NCBI GenBank assembly: GCA_963699525.1
Contig: CAVOUI010000020.1
Span: 62,001 to 126,000 of the forward strand
Origin: SG8-41 sp963699525
GTDB taxonomy: Bacteria; Pseudomonadota; Gammaproteobacteria; Burkholderiales; SG8-41
DNA length: 64,000 bases
Direction of reading: 5' to 3'
Shown: positions 53,313-61,820 of the stretch, piece after piece
Layout of the letters: every line of letters begins with the position of its first letter
How positions within the stretch are numbered: position 1 is the first letter of the stretch
Notes under the pieces: model-generated
Databases searched by the model: none
What the model saw: the letters and a program-made list of their open reading frames with translations, nothing else
Told to the model about the DNA's origin: nothing
Position numbers and translations under genes: made by a program

Positions 53313-54668
53313 TCACTTCGCGTCGTCTTTGTTCCCGAACAGGCTCTCGAACCACTGTCCGACCTTCGCGCCTATGGCGGTGCCGAATACCGGGCCCAGC
53401 ACGGCCGTGCCCGCGGCGGCGCCGGCCACAGTCCCGCCCGTCGGATAGAGCAGCGGCGAATCGAGCGTGCCGGAGACGTTTAGCGGCACCGCCACCGCTG
53501 CGACCGAGCCGGCCTTGACGCTCGTTTTGATGCGGCCCGAAAGCTCGTCGGCGGGGGAGATCGTCACGTTGCCATCCGCCTCCAGCGAGCCCGACGCGAC
53601 GTTGAGCTGGGTCAGGCGGCGGATTCCATCCCTCAGGCTGAGATGGCCCGAGAGGTGGTCGAAACGAGTTTCGCCGCCTTTTCCCGCGTCCCTGTCGAGG
53701 AGGGAACTCGCGGCCTTGCCGAGGTCCACCCCGCGCAGGACCCCGTTCTGCACGTCGATGGGTGCGTCCATCCGCACCGTTTCGAGCAGCTTCCCGGAAT
53801 CGGCGGCGCTTCCGGAAAACACGGGCCGGGCATTGAGGCGCCCGCTCAGGATCTGCGGCCTTCCGAGTGCCTTCAGCAGCGAGGCAATTTCGACCTGCGT
53901 GACCACCGCGCTGCCCTTGAGCTGCACGCCCTTCTGCCACCCGAGCACAACTCTACCGTTCACGGTGCCGCCGTAGAGCCTCGCGCTCATGTCGCTGAAG
54001 CTGGCGCCTCTCGCGGTCGCGATTCCCTTCACCGTCAGCTCGTCGAAATGAATCGGCGGGCCGACCGGAAGATTCCATCTGTTGGCCCTGGCCTCGATCA
54101 GGTAGCTCGACTGCTGGGGTCTCACCACGGCGGTGAACGCGCCGTCACGTGTGGCGATCGATACGCTCTCGAGACTTCCTACCCACGAAAAACTGAGGCG
54201 CGCGTCGAATGGTCCGAACGCGGCGTCTTCGAGTTCGATGACCGCGTCGTCGAGCACGATAGACTCGAGCCAGATCGACGACGGCTGCGTTGGCTTGCCG
54301 CCCTTGGATCCCACCGGCACCCAAGCGGGGATCTTGCGGAGCGCCGCTCGCGTCAGCACCAGCCCGTCAATCTCGATGCTCTTAATGACCCAGGTGGAAT
54401 CGAATAGCGTCCACAGGTCCGGAGTCACGGTAACCTTGCCGACCTTGATCTCTTCCGATGCGCCAACCGTGATGCCGCGAACTGTTAGATGAGGCAGCGG
54501 CAATGCCGCCGCGCGCAGGCTGCGGATTCTCACCGTCTCGCCGAGCCGTGCGGAGGCCTCCCTTTCGATCTGAGGGATGTAATCGTCGAGCGTGATGAAA
54601 AAGGGAACGGCGGCGAGGACCAATACAATCGCGCCAAGCAGGGCGCCGATTCGCCTTAACCGCTTCAT
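53313..54668 (-). CDS. AsmA family protein
   Basis: 451 aa. One N-terminal membrane anchor (about 7-25, IGALLGAIVLVLAAVPFFI) is followed by the AsmA opening (YIPQIEREASARLGETVRI). Long beta-strand repeats such as VKSIEIDGLVLTRAAL-like segments run to the C-terminal AsmA region (LSGRLNARPVFSG, LNVASGSLEADGNVTISP). A Gly/Ala-rich hydrophobic stretch sits near the end (VAGAAAGTAVLGPVFGTAIG). AsmA-like proteins are bridge-type lipid-transfer or envelope-biogenesis factors. The stop directly abuts the aminotransferase stop (convergent). Confidence 0.9.
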   Translation of the reverse strand: MKRLRRIGALLGAIVLVLAAVPFFITLDDYIPQIEREASARLGETVRIRSLRAAALPLPHLTVRGITVGASEEIKVGKVTVTPDLWTLFDSTWVIKSIEIDGLVLTRAALRKIPAWVPVGSKGGKPTQPSSIWLESIVLDDAVIELEDAAFGPFDARLSFSWVGSLESVSIATRDGAFTAVVRPQQSSYLIEARANRWNLPVGPPIHFDELTVKGIATARGASFSDMSARLYGGTVNGRVVLGWQKGVQLKGSAVVTQVEIASLLKALGRPQILSGRLNARPVFSGSAADSGKLLETVRMDAPIDVQNGVLRGVDLGKAASSLLDRDAGKGGETRFDHLSGHLSLRDGIRRLTQLNVASGSLEADGNVTISPADELSGRIKTSVKAGSVAAVAVPLNVSGTLDSPLLYPTGGTVAGAAAGTAVLGPVFGTAIGAKVGQWFESLFGNKDDAK

Positions 54669-54694
54669 AATGCTGGGAAAATTCGAGAAAATCG

Positions 54695-54723
54695 TTGACC
54701 CACTGAGCACCAGCCGCTAATAT
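54695..54723 (+). promoter_or_regulatory. Strong sigma-70 promoter of the intron-bearing tRNA-Asn gene
   Basis: TTGACC (54695-54700), exactly 17 nt, TAATAT (54718-54723). The predicted start near 54730 lies about 47 nt before the mature tRNA 5' end. It faces away from the AsmA-like gene and has only the tRNA downstream before a terminator. Confidence 0.75.
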
Positions 54724-54776
54724 AAGCGCCTTTCAATGGAGCACCAAGCAGCTATTCACGGTTGACGTCAGATTTT

Positions 54777-55072
54777 TCCCCGATAGCTCAGTTGGTAGAG
54801 CGACGGACTGTCAAATGGCAGCATCACGGGGAAACCTGTGAAGGAAAATCGGGTGAACTCAGGGAATGTCCTTCGGGAAGAATCCTGAGCCAAGCCCGCC
54901 GAAGGGCAACAAGTAGGCGGGAAGGTGCAGAGACTAGGGGGTGAGCAGCCCAGGCAATAAGCCCCCATCAGCGCCCGACACCCCACCGGGTCATGCCGGG
55001 GGTGATGAGATAGTCCAACGCGCAAGCGTTGTAATCCGCAGGTCGCTGGTTCGAGCCCAGCTCGGGGAGCCA
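54777..55072 (+). tRNA. tRNA-Asn (GUU), interrupted by a group I intron
   Basis: Exon 1 is 54777-54811 (35 nt: acceptor TCCCCGA, full D-arm, anticodon stem 5' strand, ending C32-U33-G34-U35). Exon 2 is 55032-55072 (41 nt: U36-A37-A38, stem 3' strand, variable loop, T-arm GCTGG-TTCGAGC-CCAGC, TCGGGGA, discriminator G and encoded CCA). Joined, they form a standard 76-nt tRNA-Asn with anticodon loop CTGTTAA. The interruption falls between anticodon bases 35 and 36, so no functional anticodon exists until splicing. No second tRNA-Asn is in the window. Confidence 0.95.
54812..55031 (+). ncRNA. Group I self-splicing intron (about 220 nt, no ORF)
   Basis: P1: exon CUGU (54808-54811) pairs with GCAG (54818-54821), giving the required U.G wobble at the 5' splice site. 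P2: CACGGG/CCTGTG with a GAAA loop (54825-54840). P4/P5-like: CTCAGG/CCTGAG (54858-54863, 54884-54889) around a UUCG hairpin. P6-like: CCCGCC/GGCGGG (54895-54900, 54916-54921). P7: GACTA (54932-54936) with TAGTC (55011-55015), in the context AGAGACTAG and ATAGTCC. P9: AACGC-GCAA-GCGTT (55017-55030), then the terminal omega-G at 55031. The core reads like the Azoarcus tRNA-Ile intron (subgroup IC3). P3 and P8 pairings were not fully resolved by eye. No homing endonuclease is encoded. Confidence 0.93.
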
Positions 55073-55079
55073 ACAGCAA

Positions 55080-55112
55080 ATCGGCCACGCACCCAGCGTG
55101 GCCGATTTTTTT
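55080..55112 (+). terminator. Intrinsic terminator of the tRNA-Asn gene
   Basis: ATCGGCCACGC pairs perfectly with GCGTGGCCGAT (11 bp, loop ACCCA), followed by T7. It lies 7 nt after the tRNA CCA and 13 nt before the stop of the convergent ThDP-enzyme gene. The 3' A-run on the opposite strand may let it serve that gene too. Confidence 0.92.
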
Positions 55113-55125
55113 GCATGTGGTCCGA

Positions 55126-56814
55126 CTAGATCTTCGGGTACGGATGCCGGGCGACCATGACTTCGACCAGAGCCGGCTTCGTTTTCGTTGCAGCGAGACC
55201 CCGGCGCAATGCGCCTTCGACATCCTTCGGGTCGGTGACGCGGATCCCCTCGGCACCGCAAGCCCTGGCAATGCTGGCGAAATCGGGACTTTGAAAAGCA
55301 GTGCCGTAGGTGTGGCCGTAGATGTTCGACTGCTGCATGAAGGTCTGGCCGAACGCGCCGTCGTTCAGGACGACCATAAGAATATTTGCCCCGTACTCCG
55401 CGGCGGTCGGCAGGTCGCCGATGGTCATGAGAAAAGCGCCATCCCCCGCGAGTGCGACCACATCGCGACGGGGAAACTCCATCTTCGCCACGATCGCAGT
55501 CGGGAGGCCGTAGCTCATTGCGTTCCAGACGCCGGACTGCATGAAGGACTCGGGTGTCGCGATGCGGCGGAAGGTGCGGGCCCACATCTGGCAGTTGCCC
55601 ACATCGCTCGCAACCACCGCCTGGTCGTCGAGCACGGCGTTTAAGGCATCCATCAGCACGCCGGGGTAAATCGGCCGGTTATTCCGATGCGGCTCGTTCT
55701 GGGCAGCCAGGCTCGCGCGGATCGCCGCTTTGCCCTCGGCCATGCGCTGGGTGAGCGCTTCATCGCGCGGCCGCTGGTAATTTCCGATGCGCTCGAGCAA
55801 TGCGGTCAGGAGCAGCTTGGAATCGGCCACGCGCTGGTCTTCGCCCGAGTAGCGGGAATCCGCTTTGTCGTCGAAGCCGATGAGGATGACGTTTTTCTCC
55901 GGAGCGCGCTGCCGGAGCTCGGCGAGCTCAGCCGTTCCCGCCCGCAGTCCGACCGCGAAGATGAGATCGGTATTTCTCAGCGCCTCAATGCAGAGGGGAT
56001 GGCTGCGATAGTGCTGGAAGTGCCCTGCAAAGAATGGGTGCTCTTCCGGGATCACCCCGATGGCGTCCTGGGCGAAGACCACCGGCGCCTGAAGCTTCAG
56101 TGAAAGCTCGGACAGCTCCCGCAGCGCGCCCTTTCGGATGATGCCCTTCCCTGCCGCGATCACCGGCGACCGCGACTCCATGAGCCGCTTCGCGAAACGC
56201 TCGACATCCTTCGGGTCCGGCCGGGAGACCTGGACGGGAATGCTGCGATAAGGGGGAAGGACGGCAGGTGTTTCCTGCAGTATGAATTCGCTGTAGTCCG
56301 ACAGCCGCGGCAGCTCGACGTGGACCGGTCCCGGCCGCCCGCTGCGTGCGACGTGAAAAGCTCTTGCCATCACGTCCGGGATGTCCTCGATGCGCTCGAC
56401 CCGGGCGGACCACTTGGTGATCTTCGTGAACATCTCGTGGACGAAGGCCGGATCGTCGACGCCATGGAAAGCCTCCCGGTCGGCCTTCAGGGGAACGGCA
56501 CCGCTGATGTGCACCATCGGCGACGCCGCGCCGTAGGCCTGCGCGACCCCCGCCATGGAGTTGATGCAGCCCGGCCCGGCCGTCACGACGCACACCCCGG
56601 GCCTGCCCGTCAGGCGCCCGTAGGCGTCCGCCATGAGCGAGACATTCGACTCCTGCTTGCAGGTGACCATCCGGACGGATTTCACCCGGCTCAAACCGTC
56701 GTAGATCGGGTGAATGTGCGACCCCGGTACGCTGTAGACCCGCTCGACGCCCTCCTCCCGGAGTGCCTCGGCCACCGCCTCGCCTGCGTGCATCGCCGGG
56801 CGTTGAGAGCTCAC
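55126..56814 (-). CDS. Thiamine-diphosphate-dependent enzyme (acetolactate synthase-like)
   Basis: 562 aa, three-domain ThDP enzyme. The catalytic Glu is in TCKQESNVSLMADAYGRLTG near residue 55, and GPGCINSMAGVAQAYGAASP follows. The ThDP/Mg motif GDGAFLMTIGDLPTAAEYG begins near 445 and ends with LNDGAFGQ. It resembles the IlvB/oxalyl-CoA decarboxylase/benzoylformate decarboxylase superfamily, but the substrate is not evident and no small IlvN subunit is adjacent. The GTG at 56814 overlaps the preceding gene's stop (GTGA); ATG 56793 is an alternative. Last gene of the minus-strand accessory operon. Confidence 0.88.
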   Translation of the reverse strand: MSSQRPAMHAGEAVAEALREEGVERVYSVPGSHIHPIYDGLSRVKSVRMVTCKQESNVSLMADAYGRLTGRPGVCVVTAGPGCINSMAGVAQAYGAASPMVHISGAVPLKADREAFHGVDDPAFVHEMFTKITKWSARVERIEDIPDVMARAFHVARSGRPGPVHVELPRLSDYSEFILQETPAVLPPYRSIPVQVSRPDPKDVERFAKRLMESRSPVIAAGKGIIRKGALRELSELSLKLQAPVVFAQDAIGVIPEEHPFFAGHFQHYRSHPLCIEALRNTDLIFAVGLRAGTAELAELRQRAPEKNVILIGFDDKADSRYSGEDQRVADSKLLLTALLERIGNYQRPRDEALTQRMAEGKAAIRASLAAQNEPHRNNRPIYPGVLMDALNAVLDDQAVVASDVGNCQMWARTFRRIATPESFMQSGVWNAMSYGLPTAIVAKMEFPRRDVVALAGDGAFLMTIGDLPTAAEYGANILMVVLNDGAFGQTFMQQSNIYGHTYGTAFQSPDFASIARACGAEGIRVTDPKDVEGALRRGLAATKTKPALVEVMVARHPYPKI

Positions 56815-57536
56815 GGATTCGCTCCGCCAATGGCTATTCCAAGTTCCGCCAGCGCGCGCGTCGCCTGCGCCGCCCAGCCGCGATTGGCGGCGGGGCTCGC
56901 GGGGCTCGGGTGCGGCATGACGCCGATCCTGATTCCCGATCCCTTCAGTGCAGCCGCGGCCCGATCTGCGGCAAACCGCCCGATTCCCACCACGAGCTCC
57001 GGGCGCTGTCGCTCGACCGTCCGCCGCAGCGCCGAGTCGCATGCTTTAAACAGCGCCAGGCTTTCCTTGCGCGGAAGCTTATCGGGCGTGCGGTTTCTGC
57101 CGCTCGCTTCGAGGAAGGCGAGCGGACAGTAATTAGCGACGAAAAACGTCTCGAAGAAGCGCTGCGGAGTCGCGAAGTTATCGCGCGCCCAGCCCCAAAG
57201 GCGCTGGCCGCTTACCTCCCCCCGGGGACAACGGAATCCGGTCACGAGGCGCTTCGGGTGCTCGCGCGCCGGGCGCTCTACCGGTGCCTCGATGCCGAGC
57301 CAGTCGCGGACCATCCCGACGTCGCCGAAGGGCACCCCGGTCTGCGCCATGCCGAAGGGTCCGGGATTCATCCCAAGGAGGACTATCCGCGGCTCGCCCC
57401 GGCCGTAGCGCTCGAGGTAGGCGCGGTGCGGCTTCCAGGCATAGGCGAGCGGGTTGTAGACGTATGCCACCGGTTTGGCGAACGCGAGGCGCGCAACGTC
57501 GCTGCGCAGCCGGCGCGCGATTTCAACAAGCTCCAC
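56811..57536 (-). CDS. SMUG1-like single-strand-selective uracil-DNA glycosylase family protein
   Basis: 241 aa. Family motifs are ILLGMNPGPFGMAQTGVPFG near residue 51 (written here as VLLGMNPGPFGMAQTG in the protein) and FFVANYCPLAFLEASGRN near 128. PRKESLALFKACD follows, and the C-terminal HPSPASPAANRGW near 210 matches the SMUG1 His-Pro-Ser-Pro motif. This predicts removal of uracil or 5-hydroxymethyluracil from DNA. The position inside an otherwise metabolic operon is unexpected; it starts 13 nt after the CobW-type gene and overlaps the ThDP gene by 4 nt. Confidence 0.88.
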   Translation of the reverse strand: MELVEIARRLRSDVARLAFAKPVAYVYNPLAYAWKPHRAYLERYGRGEPRIVLLGMNPGPFGMAQTGVPFGDVGMVRDWLGIEAPVERPAREHPKRLVTGFRCPRGEVSGQRLWGWARDNFATPQRFFETFFVANYCPLAFLEASGRNRTPDKLPRKESLALFKACDSALRRTVERQRPELVVGIGRFAADRAAAALKGSGIRIGVMPHPSPASPAANRGWAAQATRALAELGIAIGGANP

Positions 57537-57549
57537 GCTCCCACCACAA

Positions 57550-58590
57550 TCAATGCGCGCCGACTGCGCCGATCGCGGCGAAGAGGTCTGCGACGATCTG
57601 CCGGGGTATGCCGCGGGTGATAAAAACCAGCCGCGTGCTGTGATCGGCGCTCGGCCAAGCAGCGAGCTCGAGCGGCGGATGGAACAGGTGCTGGACCCCC
57701 TGCACCACCATCGGCCCCGCTTTTTCCTCGACGTTGACGAGCCCCTTCACGCGGAGAAGGTCGGGACCCCGCAGTGCCGTGAGGACGTCCATGCACTGCG
57801 TGAACGTTGCCCACGCCATGGGCTGCTCGAAGCGCAGCACGAATGACTGTACGTTCTCGTCGTGGCGGTGCCCGTGCGCGCCGCCCTCGTCTCCCTCCGC
57901 ACCCAGCCAGCGCTCGACTTCCTCCAGGTCGGCGTGCGTGCGCCGCAGTCCGACGTCCACCAGAAAAGCGAGCTCGATATCGCCGTTCGTTGCGCGCCGC
58001 AGCGGTGCGCGGGGATTGATCTCGTGCAATCGCTCCATCAGGGCCGCCAGTGGCTGCTCCGCGGCGAGGTCGGACTTGGTCACGATCAACCGGTCGGCAA
58101 GCGCCACCTGCTTGACCGGCTCTGAAAATTGGTCGAGCTGCCCCGGCGCATTGACCGCATCCACCAGCGTGACCACGCAGTCGAGGCGGTACTGATCGCG
58201 CAGCATGGAATCGGTCAACAGCGTCTGCATGACCGGCGCCGGGTCGGCGAGCCCGGTGGTTTCGATGACGACCCGGTCGTAATCGATGATCTCACCGTTG
58301 CGCCGCTTGATGAAGAGATCGCGCAGCGTTTCCTGCAGGTCGCCGCGCAGCACACAGCAGAGGCAGCCGTTGTTGAGCAGCATCATCTGCTCGGAGGAGA
58401 CCTGGACGAGATCGTTGTCCACGCCGATCTCGCCCAGCTCATTGACGATCACCGCGACCCGGTTCATTTCCGGCCGCTTGAGCAGGCGGTTGACCAGGGT
58501 AGTCTTGCCGGCCCCGAGGAAGCCGGTAACGATCGAAACCGGGATGAGCCCCGCGAGGGCGTCGCGGGTCGCGGCCAGGCTCTCGGGCAT
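57550..58590 (-). CDS. CobW/COG0523-type G3E GTPase (putative metallochaperone)
   Basis: 346 aa. P-loop IVTGFLGAGKTTLVNRLL is near residue 18, VIVNELGEIGVDNDLVQ near 45 and the metal-binding CxCC motif in NNGCLCCVLRGDL near 70. ETTGLADPAPVMQTL and the guanine-specificity segment VTKSDLA follow. The C-terminal CobW_C domain starts after a His-rich linker (GGAHGHRHDEN near 240), which is common in zinc-type members. The start shares bases with the LVIVD gene stop (TAATG). It may insert a metal into a product of this operon, which is an inference from context. Confidence 0.9.
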   Translation of the reverse strand: MPESLAATRDALAGLIPVSIVTGFLGAGKTTLVNRLLKRPEMNRVAVIVNELGEIGVDNDLVQVSSEQMMLLNNGCLCCVLRGDLQETLRDLFIKRRNGEIIDYDRVVIETTGLADPAPVMQTLLTDSMLRDQYRLDCVVTLVDAVNAPGQLDQFSEPVKQVALADRLIVTKSDLAAEQPLAALMERLHEINPRAPLRRATNGDIELAFLVDVGLRRTHADLEEVERWLGAEGDEGGAHGHRHDENVQSFVLRFEQPMAWATFTQCMDVLTALRGPDLLRVKGLVNVEEKAGPMVVQGVQHLFHPPLELAAWPSADHSTRLVFITRGIPRQIVADLFAAIGAVGAH

Positions 58591-59837
58591 TAAAACGTCG
58601 TCTCCAGCGTGTAGAGGCCGCCGCCGAAGCGGTCCACGGCGTAAACGGTGCGGTTCTCGTCCACCCACACGTCGTTGATCTGTGCCGAGCCCTTGGGCGC
58701 CAGCTTGGGCGTAGCCGGCACGAAATAGCCGACCTCCTTGGGCTGCATGGGATTGGACACATCGAATGCCCGGACGCCGCCATTGAAGTAGGTGCCGAAG
58801 ATCAGCGTCTCGGAGCGGAACGAGCAGGGTCCTGGCTGGTTCTCGTGCAGGTTGTGAGAGCCATAACGGCCGCCGCGCTTGGTAAAGATCTCTGCCGGCG
58901 GCAGCGGAAACATCGCAATCGGCACCAGGTTACTTTCGACGCGCGCATCCACCACCCACGTCGGCTTGGGCCAGTCCTCCCCGTTGTCCCGCACGCATTC
59001 ATCCGAAACGATCAGGTAGCCGCGCTCGATCAACGGCAGGACGGTATGCGAGAAGCCGTTGTACGGCGGGGAGTATTGCAGGTGCCCGACCGGCTTGGGC
59101 TTCGACTTGTTGCTGATATCGAGTATCCAGACCCCGCCGTCGATGTAGCCGATGTAGACGCGATCCGGCTTCTGCGGATAGGAATTGGTGTTGTGCGGCC
59201 GGTAGCCGCCGTCGAATCTCGGGTGGCGCGGCGGCGGCGGCGCGGAGTCCCCCTTGCGCGTGCCCGGGTACCACCAGCGCCCGACCTCGGTGGGCTTCGA
59301 CGGGTTACGCACGTCGATGATGCGGTAGAACTGATCGTCCTTCGGGTTGGTGGGCTCGAAATCGGCCGCGCCGGAGGTGAGATGCACGTACTGGCCGTCG
59401 ACAAAGAAGACGCAGTGCGCGCCGCGCGAGCACGGCCCTGAGGCGTCGAAATGCGAGATCAGCTTCGGCTTTTCGGGCGTGCTGATGTCGAAGAGATCCA
59501 TGCCGGCGGGCTTGAGTCCCCACTTCTTGGTCTGGTAGGCCACCGCCATGATGTCGCCCACCACGTCCAGCGAGTTCGACCGCACGTCGTTGTGCGGCAG
59601 GTCGGTTTGCACCACCAGCTTCGGATTGCGCGGGTCGGTCACGTCCACCGCCGTGAAGTTCTTGGGGGCGGACTCGTGCGCCATCCACAGGATGCGCCGG
59701 CCGTCCTTCGCCTTCTGCAGGTTGATGCCCTCGCCGACTCCGCCGAAGCCGGCAAGTTCGTGGTGCCCGATGAGCTTCATGTTGAGGGCGAGCTGGGCGG
59801 CCCCTCCGCCCGGTCTCAGTGTTCCTTCGGCTGCCAT
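58590..59837 (-). CDS. LVIVD-repeat beta-propeller protein
   Basis: 415 aa, apparently without a signal peptide. Repeats of the LVIVD type recur: FTAVDVTDPRNPKLVVQ, MDLFDISTPEKPKLISHF, RIIDVRNPSKPTEVGRW, VWILDISNKSKPKPVGHL, VRAFDVSNPMQPKEVGYF. His residues are frequent (HCVFFVDGQYVHLTSG, FSHTVLPL, GSHNLHENQPGPC) and could bind metal. The function of LVIVD proteins is poorly known. It overlaps the CobW gene by 1 nt and abuts the dehydrogenase stop with no gap, so all are co-transcribed. Confidence 0.85.
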   Translation of the reverse strand: MAAEGTLRPGGGAAQLALNMKLIGHHELAGFGGVGEGINLQKAKDGRRILWMAHESAPKNFTAVDVTDPRNPKLVVQTDLPHNDVRSNSLDVVGDIMAVAYQTKKWGLKPAGMDLFDISTPEKPKLISHFDASGPCSRGAHCVFFVDGQYVHLTSGAADFEPTNPKDDQFYRIIDVRNPSKPTEVGRWWYPGTRKGDSAPPPPRHPRFDGGYRPHNTNSYPQKPDRVYIGYIDGGVWILDISNKSKPKPVGHLQYSPPYNGFSHTVLPLIERGYLIVSDECVRDNGEDWPKPTWVVDARVESNLVPIAMFPLPPAEIFTKRGGRYGSHNLHENQPGPCSFRSETLIFGTYFNGGVRAFDVSNPMQPKEVGYFVPATPKLAPKGSAQINDVWVDENRTVYAVDRFGGGLYTLETTF

Positions 59838-60788
59838 CTATCGTCCTTTCCGGGTTGTGCGCCGGCCGGGCTTGCCCCGCAAGCCGGCGCGTCTTCTCAA
59901 GACCGCGTGTATGGCCGCGGTGTCCTCCAGGGCAAATCCCTGCCTGAGGGCCGCAGTGTAATACGGGAGACTGCCGTCAAAGAGCGGCGTGGGACATTTG
60001 AGCCGCCGTACGAAGGCACGGATGATGTCGATGTCCTTCTGATAGATCTTGGACTTCATGTGAGCGGGCAGATAATGCCCGCGCATCATCAACGGGCCCC
60101 GCACCTGGAACATGCGCGAGGCTCCCGCACCATCGCTGATGACGCGGTAGAGGAGCCCCAAGTCGACACCGGCCTTCTCCCCCACCACCATCGCCTCGGC
60201 CGTGGAGAGGTTGTGTATCGTGACCAGCAGGTTGGCCACGAACTTGAGCTTCGAACCGATGCCGAACTCGCCGCAGTAATAGGTCGAGCGCGCGAATCCG
60301 TCGAATACCCGCCGACAGCGGTTGAACGCGCGCCGGTCCCCGCTCGCATAGACCGCAATGTCCTTCGCCGCAGCCTGGGCGCCGGTACCGCTGATCGGGC
60401 AATCGAGGAGTACCACCCGCTTCCGCGCGAGTCTCCGGCGCAGGCTTTCCTTCAGCTCCAGCGTCATCGTGCTCGCCTCGATCACGATGGTACCGGGGCG
60501 AGCGCCGTCGGCGATGCCCTGCCTGCCGAAGAACGCTTCCTCCATCGCCGCTGGAGACGGCAACGACGTGATGAGGATTCGTGATTTTGCCGAGACCTCC
60601 GCGCAGGAGCGCGCGGCGCGCCCGCCGGCCCTCGTCAATGCACGCACCGCTGCGGGCGCGACGTCGTACCCGACCACGTTGAAGCCCGCAGCGAGCAGGT
60701 GCCGCGCGAAGGCCCCGCCCATGATGCCGAGGCCGACCTGCCCGACAGTGCCGCGGCTGCGGCGGGATGCGCTGTGCTTACGCGGCAT
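59838..60788 (-). CDS. NAD(P)-dependent beta-hydroxyacid dehydrogenase (3-hydroxyisobutyrate type)
   Basis: 316 aa. The Rossmann motif VGQVGLGIMGGAFARHLLAA starts near residue 15. The substrate-binding DCPISGTGAQAAAKD near 128 matches the D-x-P-V/I-S-G-G/T signature, and the catalytic Lys is in GIGSKLKFVANLLV near 178. The reaction is oxidation of a beta-hydroxyacid or the reverse; tartronate semialdehyde and 3-hydroxyisobutyrate types cannot be separated here. Both termini are unusually basic (PRKHSASRRSRG, and a GKPGRRTTRKGR tail). Confidence 0.9.
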   Translation of the reverse strand: MPRKHSASRRSRGTVGQVGLGIMGGAFARHLLAAGFNVVGYDVAPAAVRALTRAGGRAARSCAEVSAKSRILITSLPSPAAMEEAFFGRQGIADGARPGTIVIEASTMTLELKESLRRRLARKRVVLLDCPISGTGAQAAAKDIAVYASGDRRAFNRCRRVFDGFARSTYYCGEFGIGSKLKFVANLLVTIHNLSTAEAMVVGEKAGVDLGLLYRVISDGAGASRMFQVRGPLMMRGHYLPAHMKSKIYQKDIDIIRAFVRRLKCPTPLFDGSLPYYTAALRQGFALEDTAAIHAVLRRRAGLRGKPGRRTTRKGR

Positions 60789-60803
60789 CGTGTGCCACCC
60801 CGG

Positions 60804-61793
60804 TCATTTGGCGAGCCCGAGGAAGTCCATTACGCTCTTCAACTCGCCATACTGTGCTTCCATGAAGGCACGCGCCTCGGCCGGCCCGCGATAGCTGTTT
60901 TCCCACTGGTTTTTCGCTGCGTACTGCTGGAAGTCGTCGCTTGCGGTCACGCGCTTGAATACGTCCTCCCAGAAGGCGACCTGCGCCGGCGTGATTCCCT
61001 TGGCGCCGATTACGCCGCGCCAGTTGTCGAACACGCCTTTGTAGCCGAACTCCGACCACGTTGCCGCTTCCGCGAGCGGCCCCTGCATGCGCTTCGAGGA
61101 GGTCACCGTCAGCGCCCGCAACTTTCCGCCTTCGACCAGGGCGGCCGCGTTGGCCGTGCCGCCGTTGGCGACGTCGACATGCCCGCCGAGCAACGCGGTG
61201 AAGGCTTCTCCCGTGGAATTGAACCCGATCAGTTTCACCTGCTTGATATCCACCCCGGCCGACTGGAGCGGCAGGCCGATCGCGATATGGTGGGTTCCGC
61301 CGACCGCGCTGCCGAGCGCGATGCTGAGCGATGCAGGATTCTTGCGCAGCGCCTCGATAAGGTCCTTGCCGCTTTTGATCGGCGAATCGGGCCGCACCAC
61401 GAACGCAATATGCTCGGTCAGGAGCACCGCCAGCGGCGTGAAATCGGTGTAGGTCAGCGTGAGGCGCCCATTGATGTGATTGGTCAGTATCGTGGATGAG
61501 GTGATGCTGAGGAAGTGCGGATCGCCGGCGCGCTGGTTGAGGAAATTGTAGGCAACTGCGTGCGCGCCGCCGGAGCGATTGGCGACGATGCTCGATACCG
61601 GCAGCAGCTTGAGCGTGTCCCAGATCCGCTGCACCGTACGCCCGGTGAGATCGAGCGAGCCGCCCGCCGTCGCCGGCACGATCAGCTCCACGTTGCGCTC
61701 GGGTTTCCACTCCTGCGCCCCTGCCGGCACCACGGCGCCAGCCGCCACGAACAGGACCACCACTGCCAGCTTCTGGATCATGTCGTTAGCCAC
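60804..61793 (-). CDS. Bug/TctC family tripartite tricarboxylate transporter receptor
   Basis: Periplasmic carboxylate-binding protein, about 329 aa. A signal peptide (LAVVVLFVAAGAVVPAGAQ) is followed by WKPERNVELIVPATAGGSLD, IVANRSGGAHAVAYNFL and VVRPDSPIKSGKDLIEAL. It is divergent in sequence from the copy at 25438. GTG 61793 is chosen because AAGGG lies 6 nt upstream; ATG 61781 has no ribosome site but gives a cleaner signal peptide. It lies between the cupin and the dehydrogenase, so it probably supplies the operon's substrate. No membrane partners are present in the window. Confidence 0.9.
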   Translation of the reverse strand: MANDMIQKLAVVVLFVAAGAVVPAGAQEWKPERNVELIVPATAGGSLDLTGRTVQRIWDTLKLLPVSSIVANRSGGAHAVAYNFLNQRAGDPHFLSITSSTILTNHINGRLTLTYTDFTPLAVLLTEHIAFVVRPDSPIKSGKDLIEALRKNPASLSIALGSAVGGTHHIAIGLPLQSAGVDIKQVKLIGFNSTGEAFTALLGGHVDVANGGTANAAALVEGGKLRALTVTSSKRMQGPLAEAATWSEFGYKGVFDNWRGVIGAKGITPAQVAFWEDVFKRVTASDDFQQYAAKNQWENSYRGPAEARAFMEAQYGELKSVMDFLGLAK

Positions 61794-61820
61794 GGGCCGC
61801 CCTTCACGAGTCACGCCGAC

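Noticed and set aside
54777..54815. tRNA with anticodon GUC (Asp) read straight through CTGTCAA
   Set aside because: The sequence right after the anticodon does not provide the 3' stem strand or a T-arm. Pairing is only restored 220 nt later, where splicing gives GUU (Asn).
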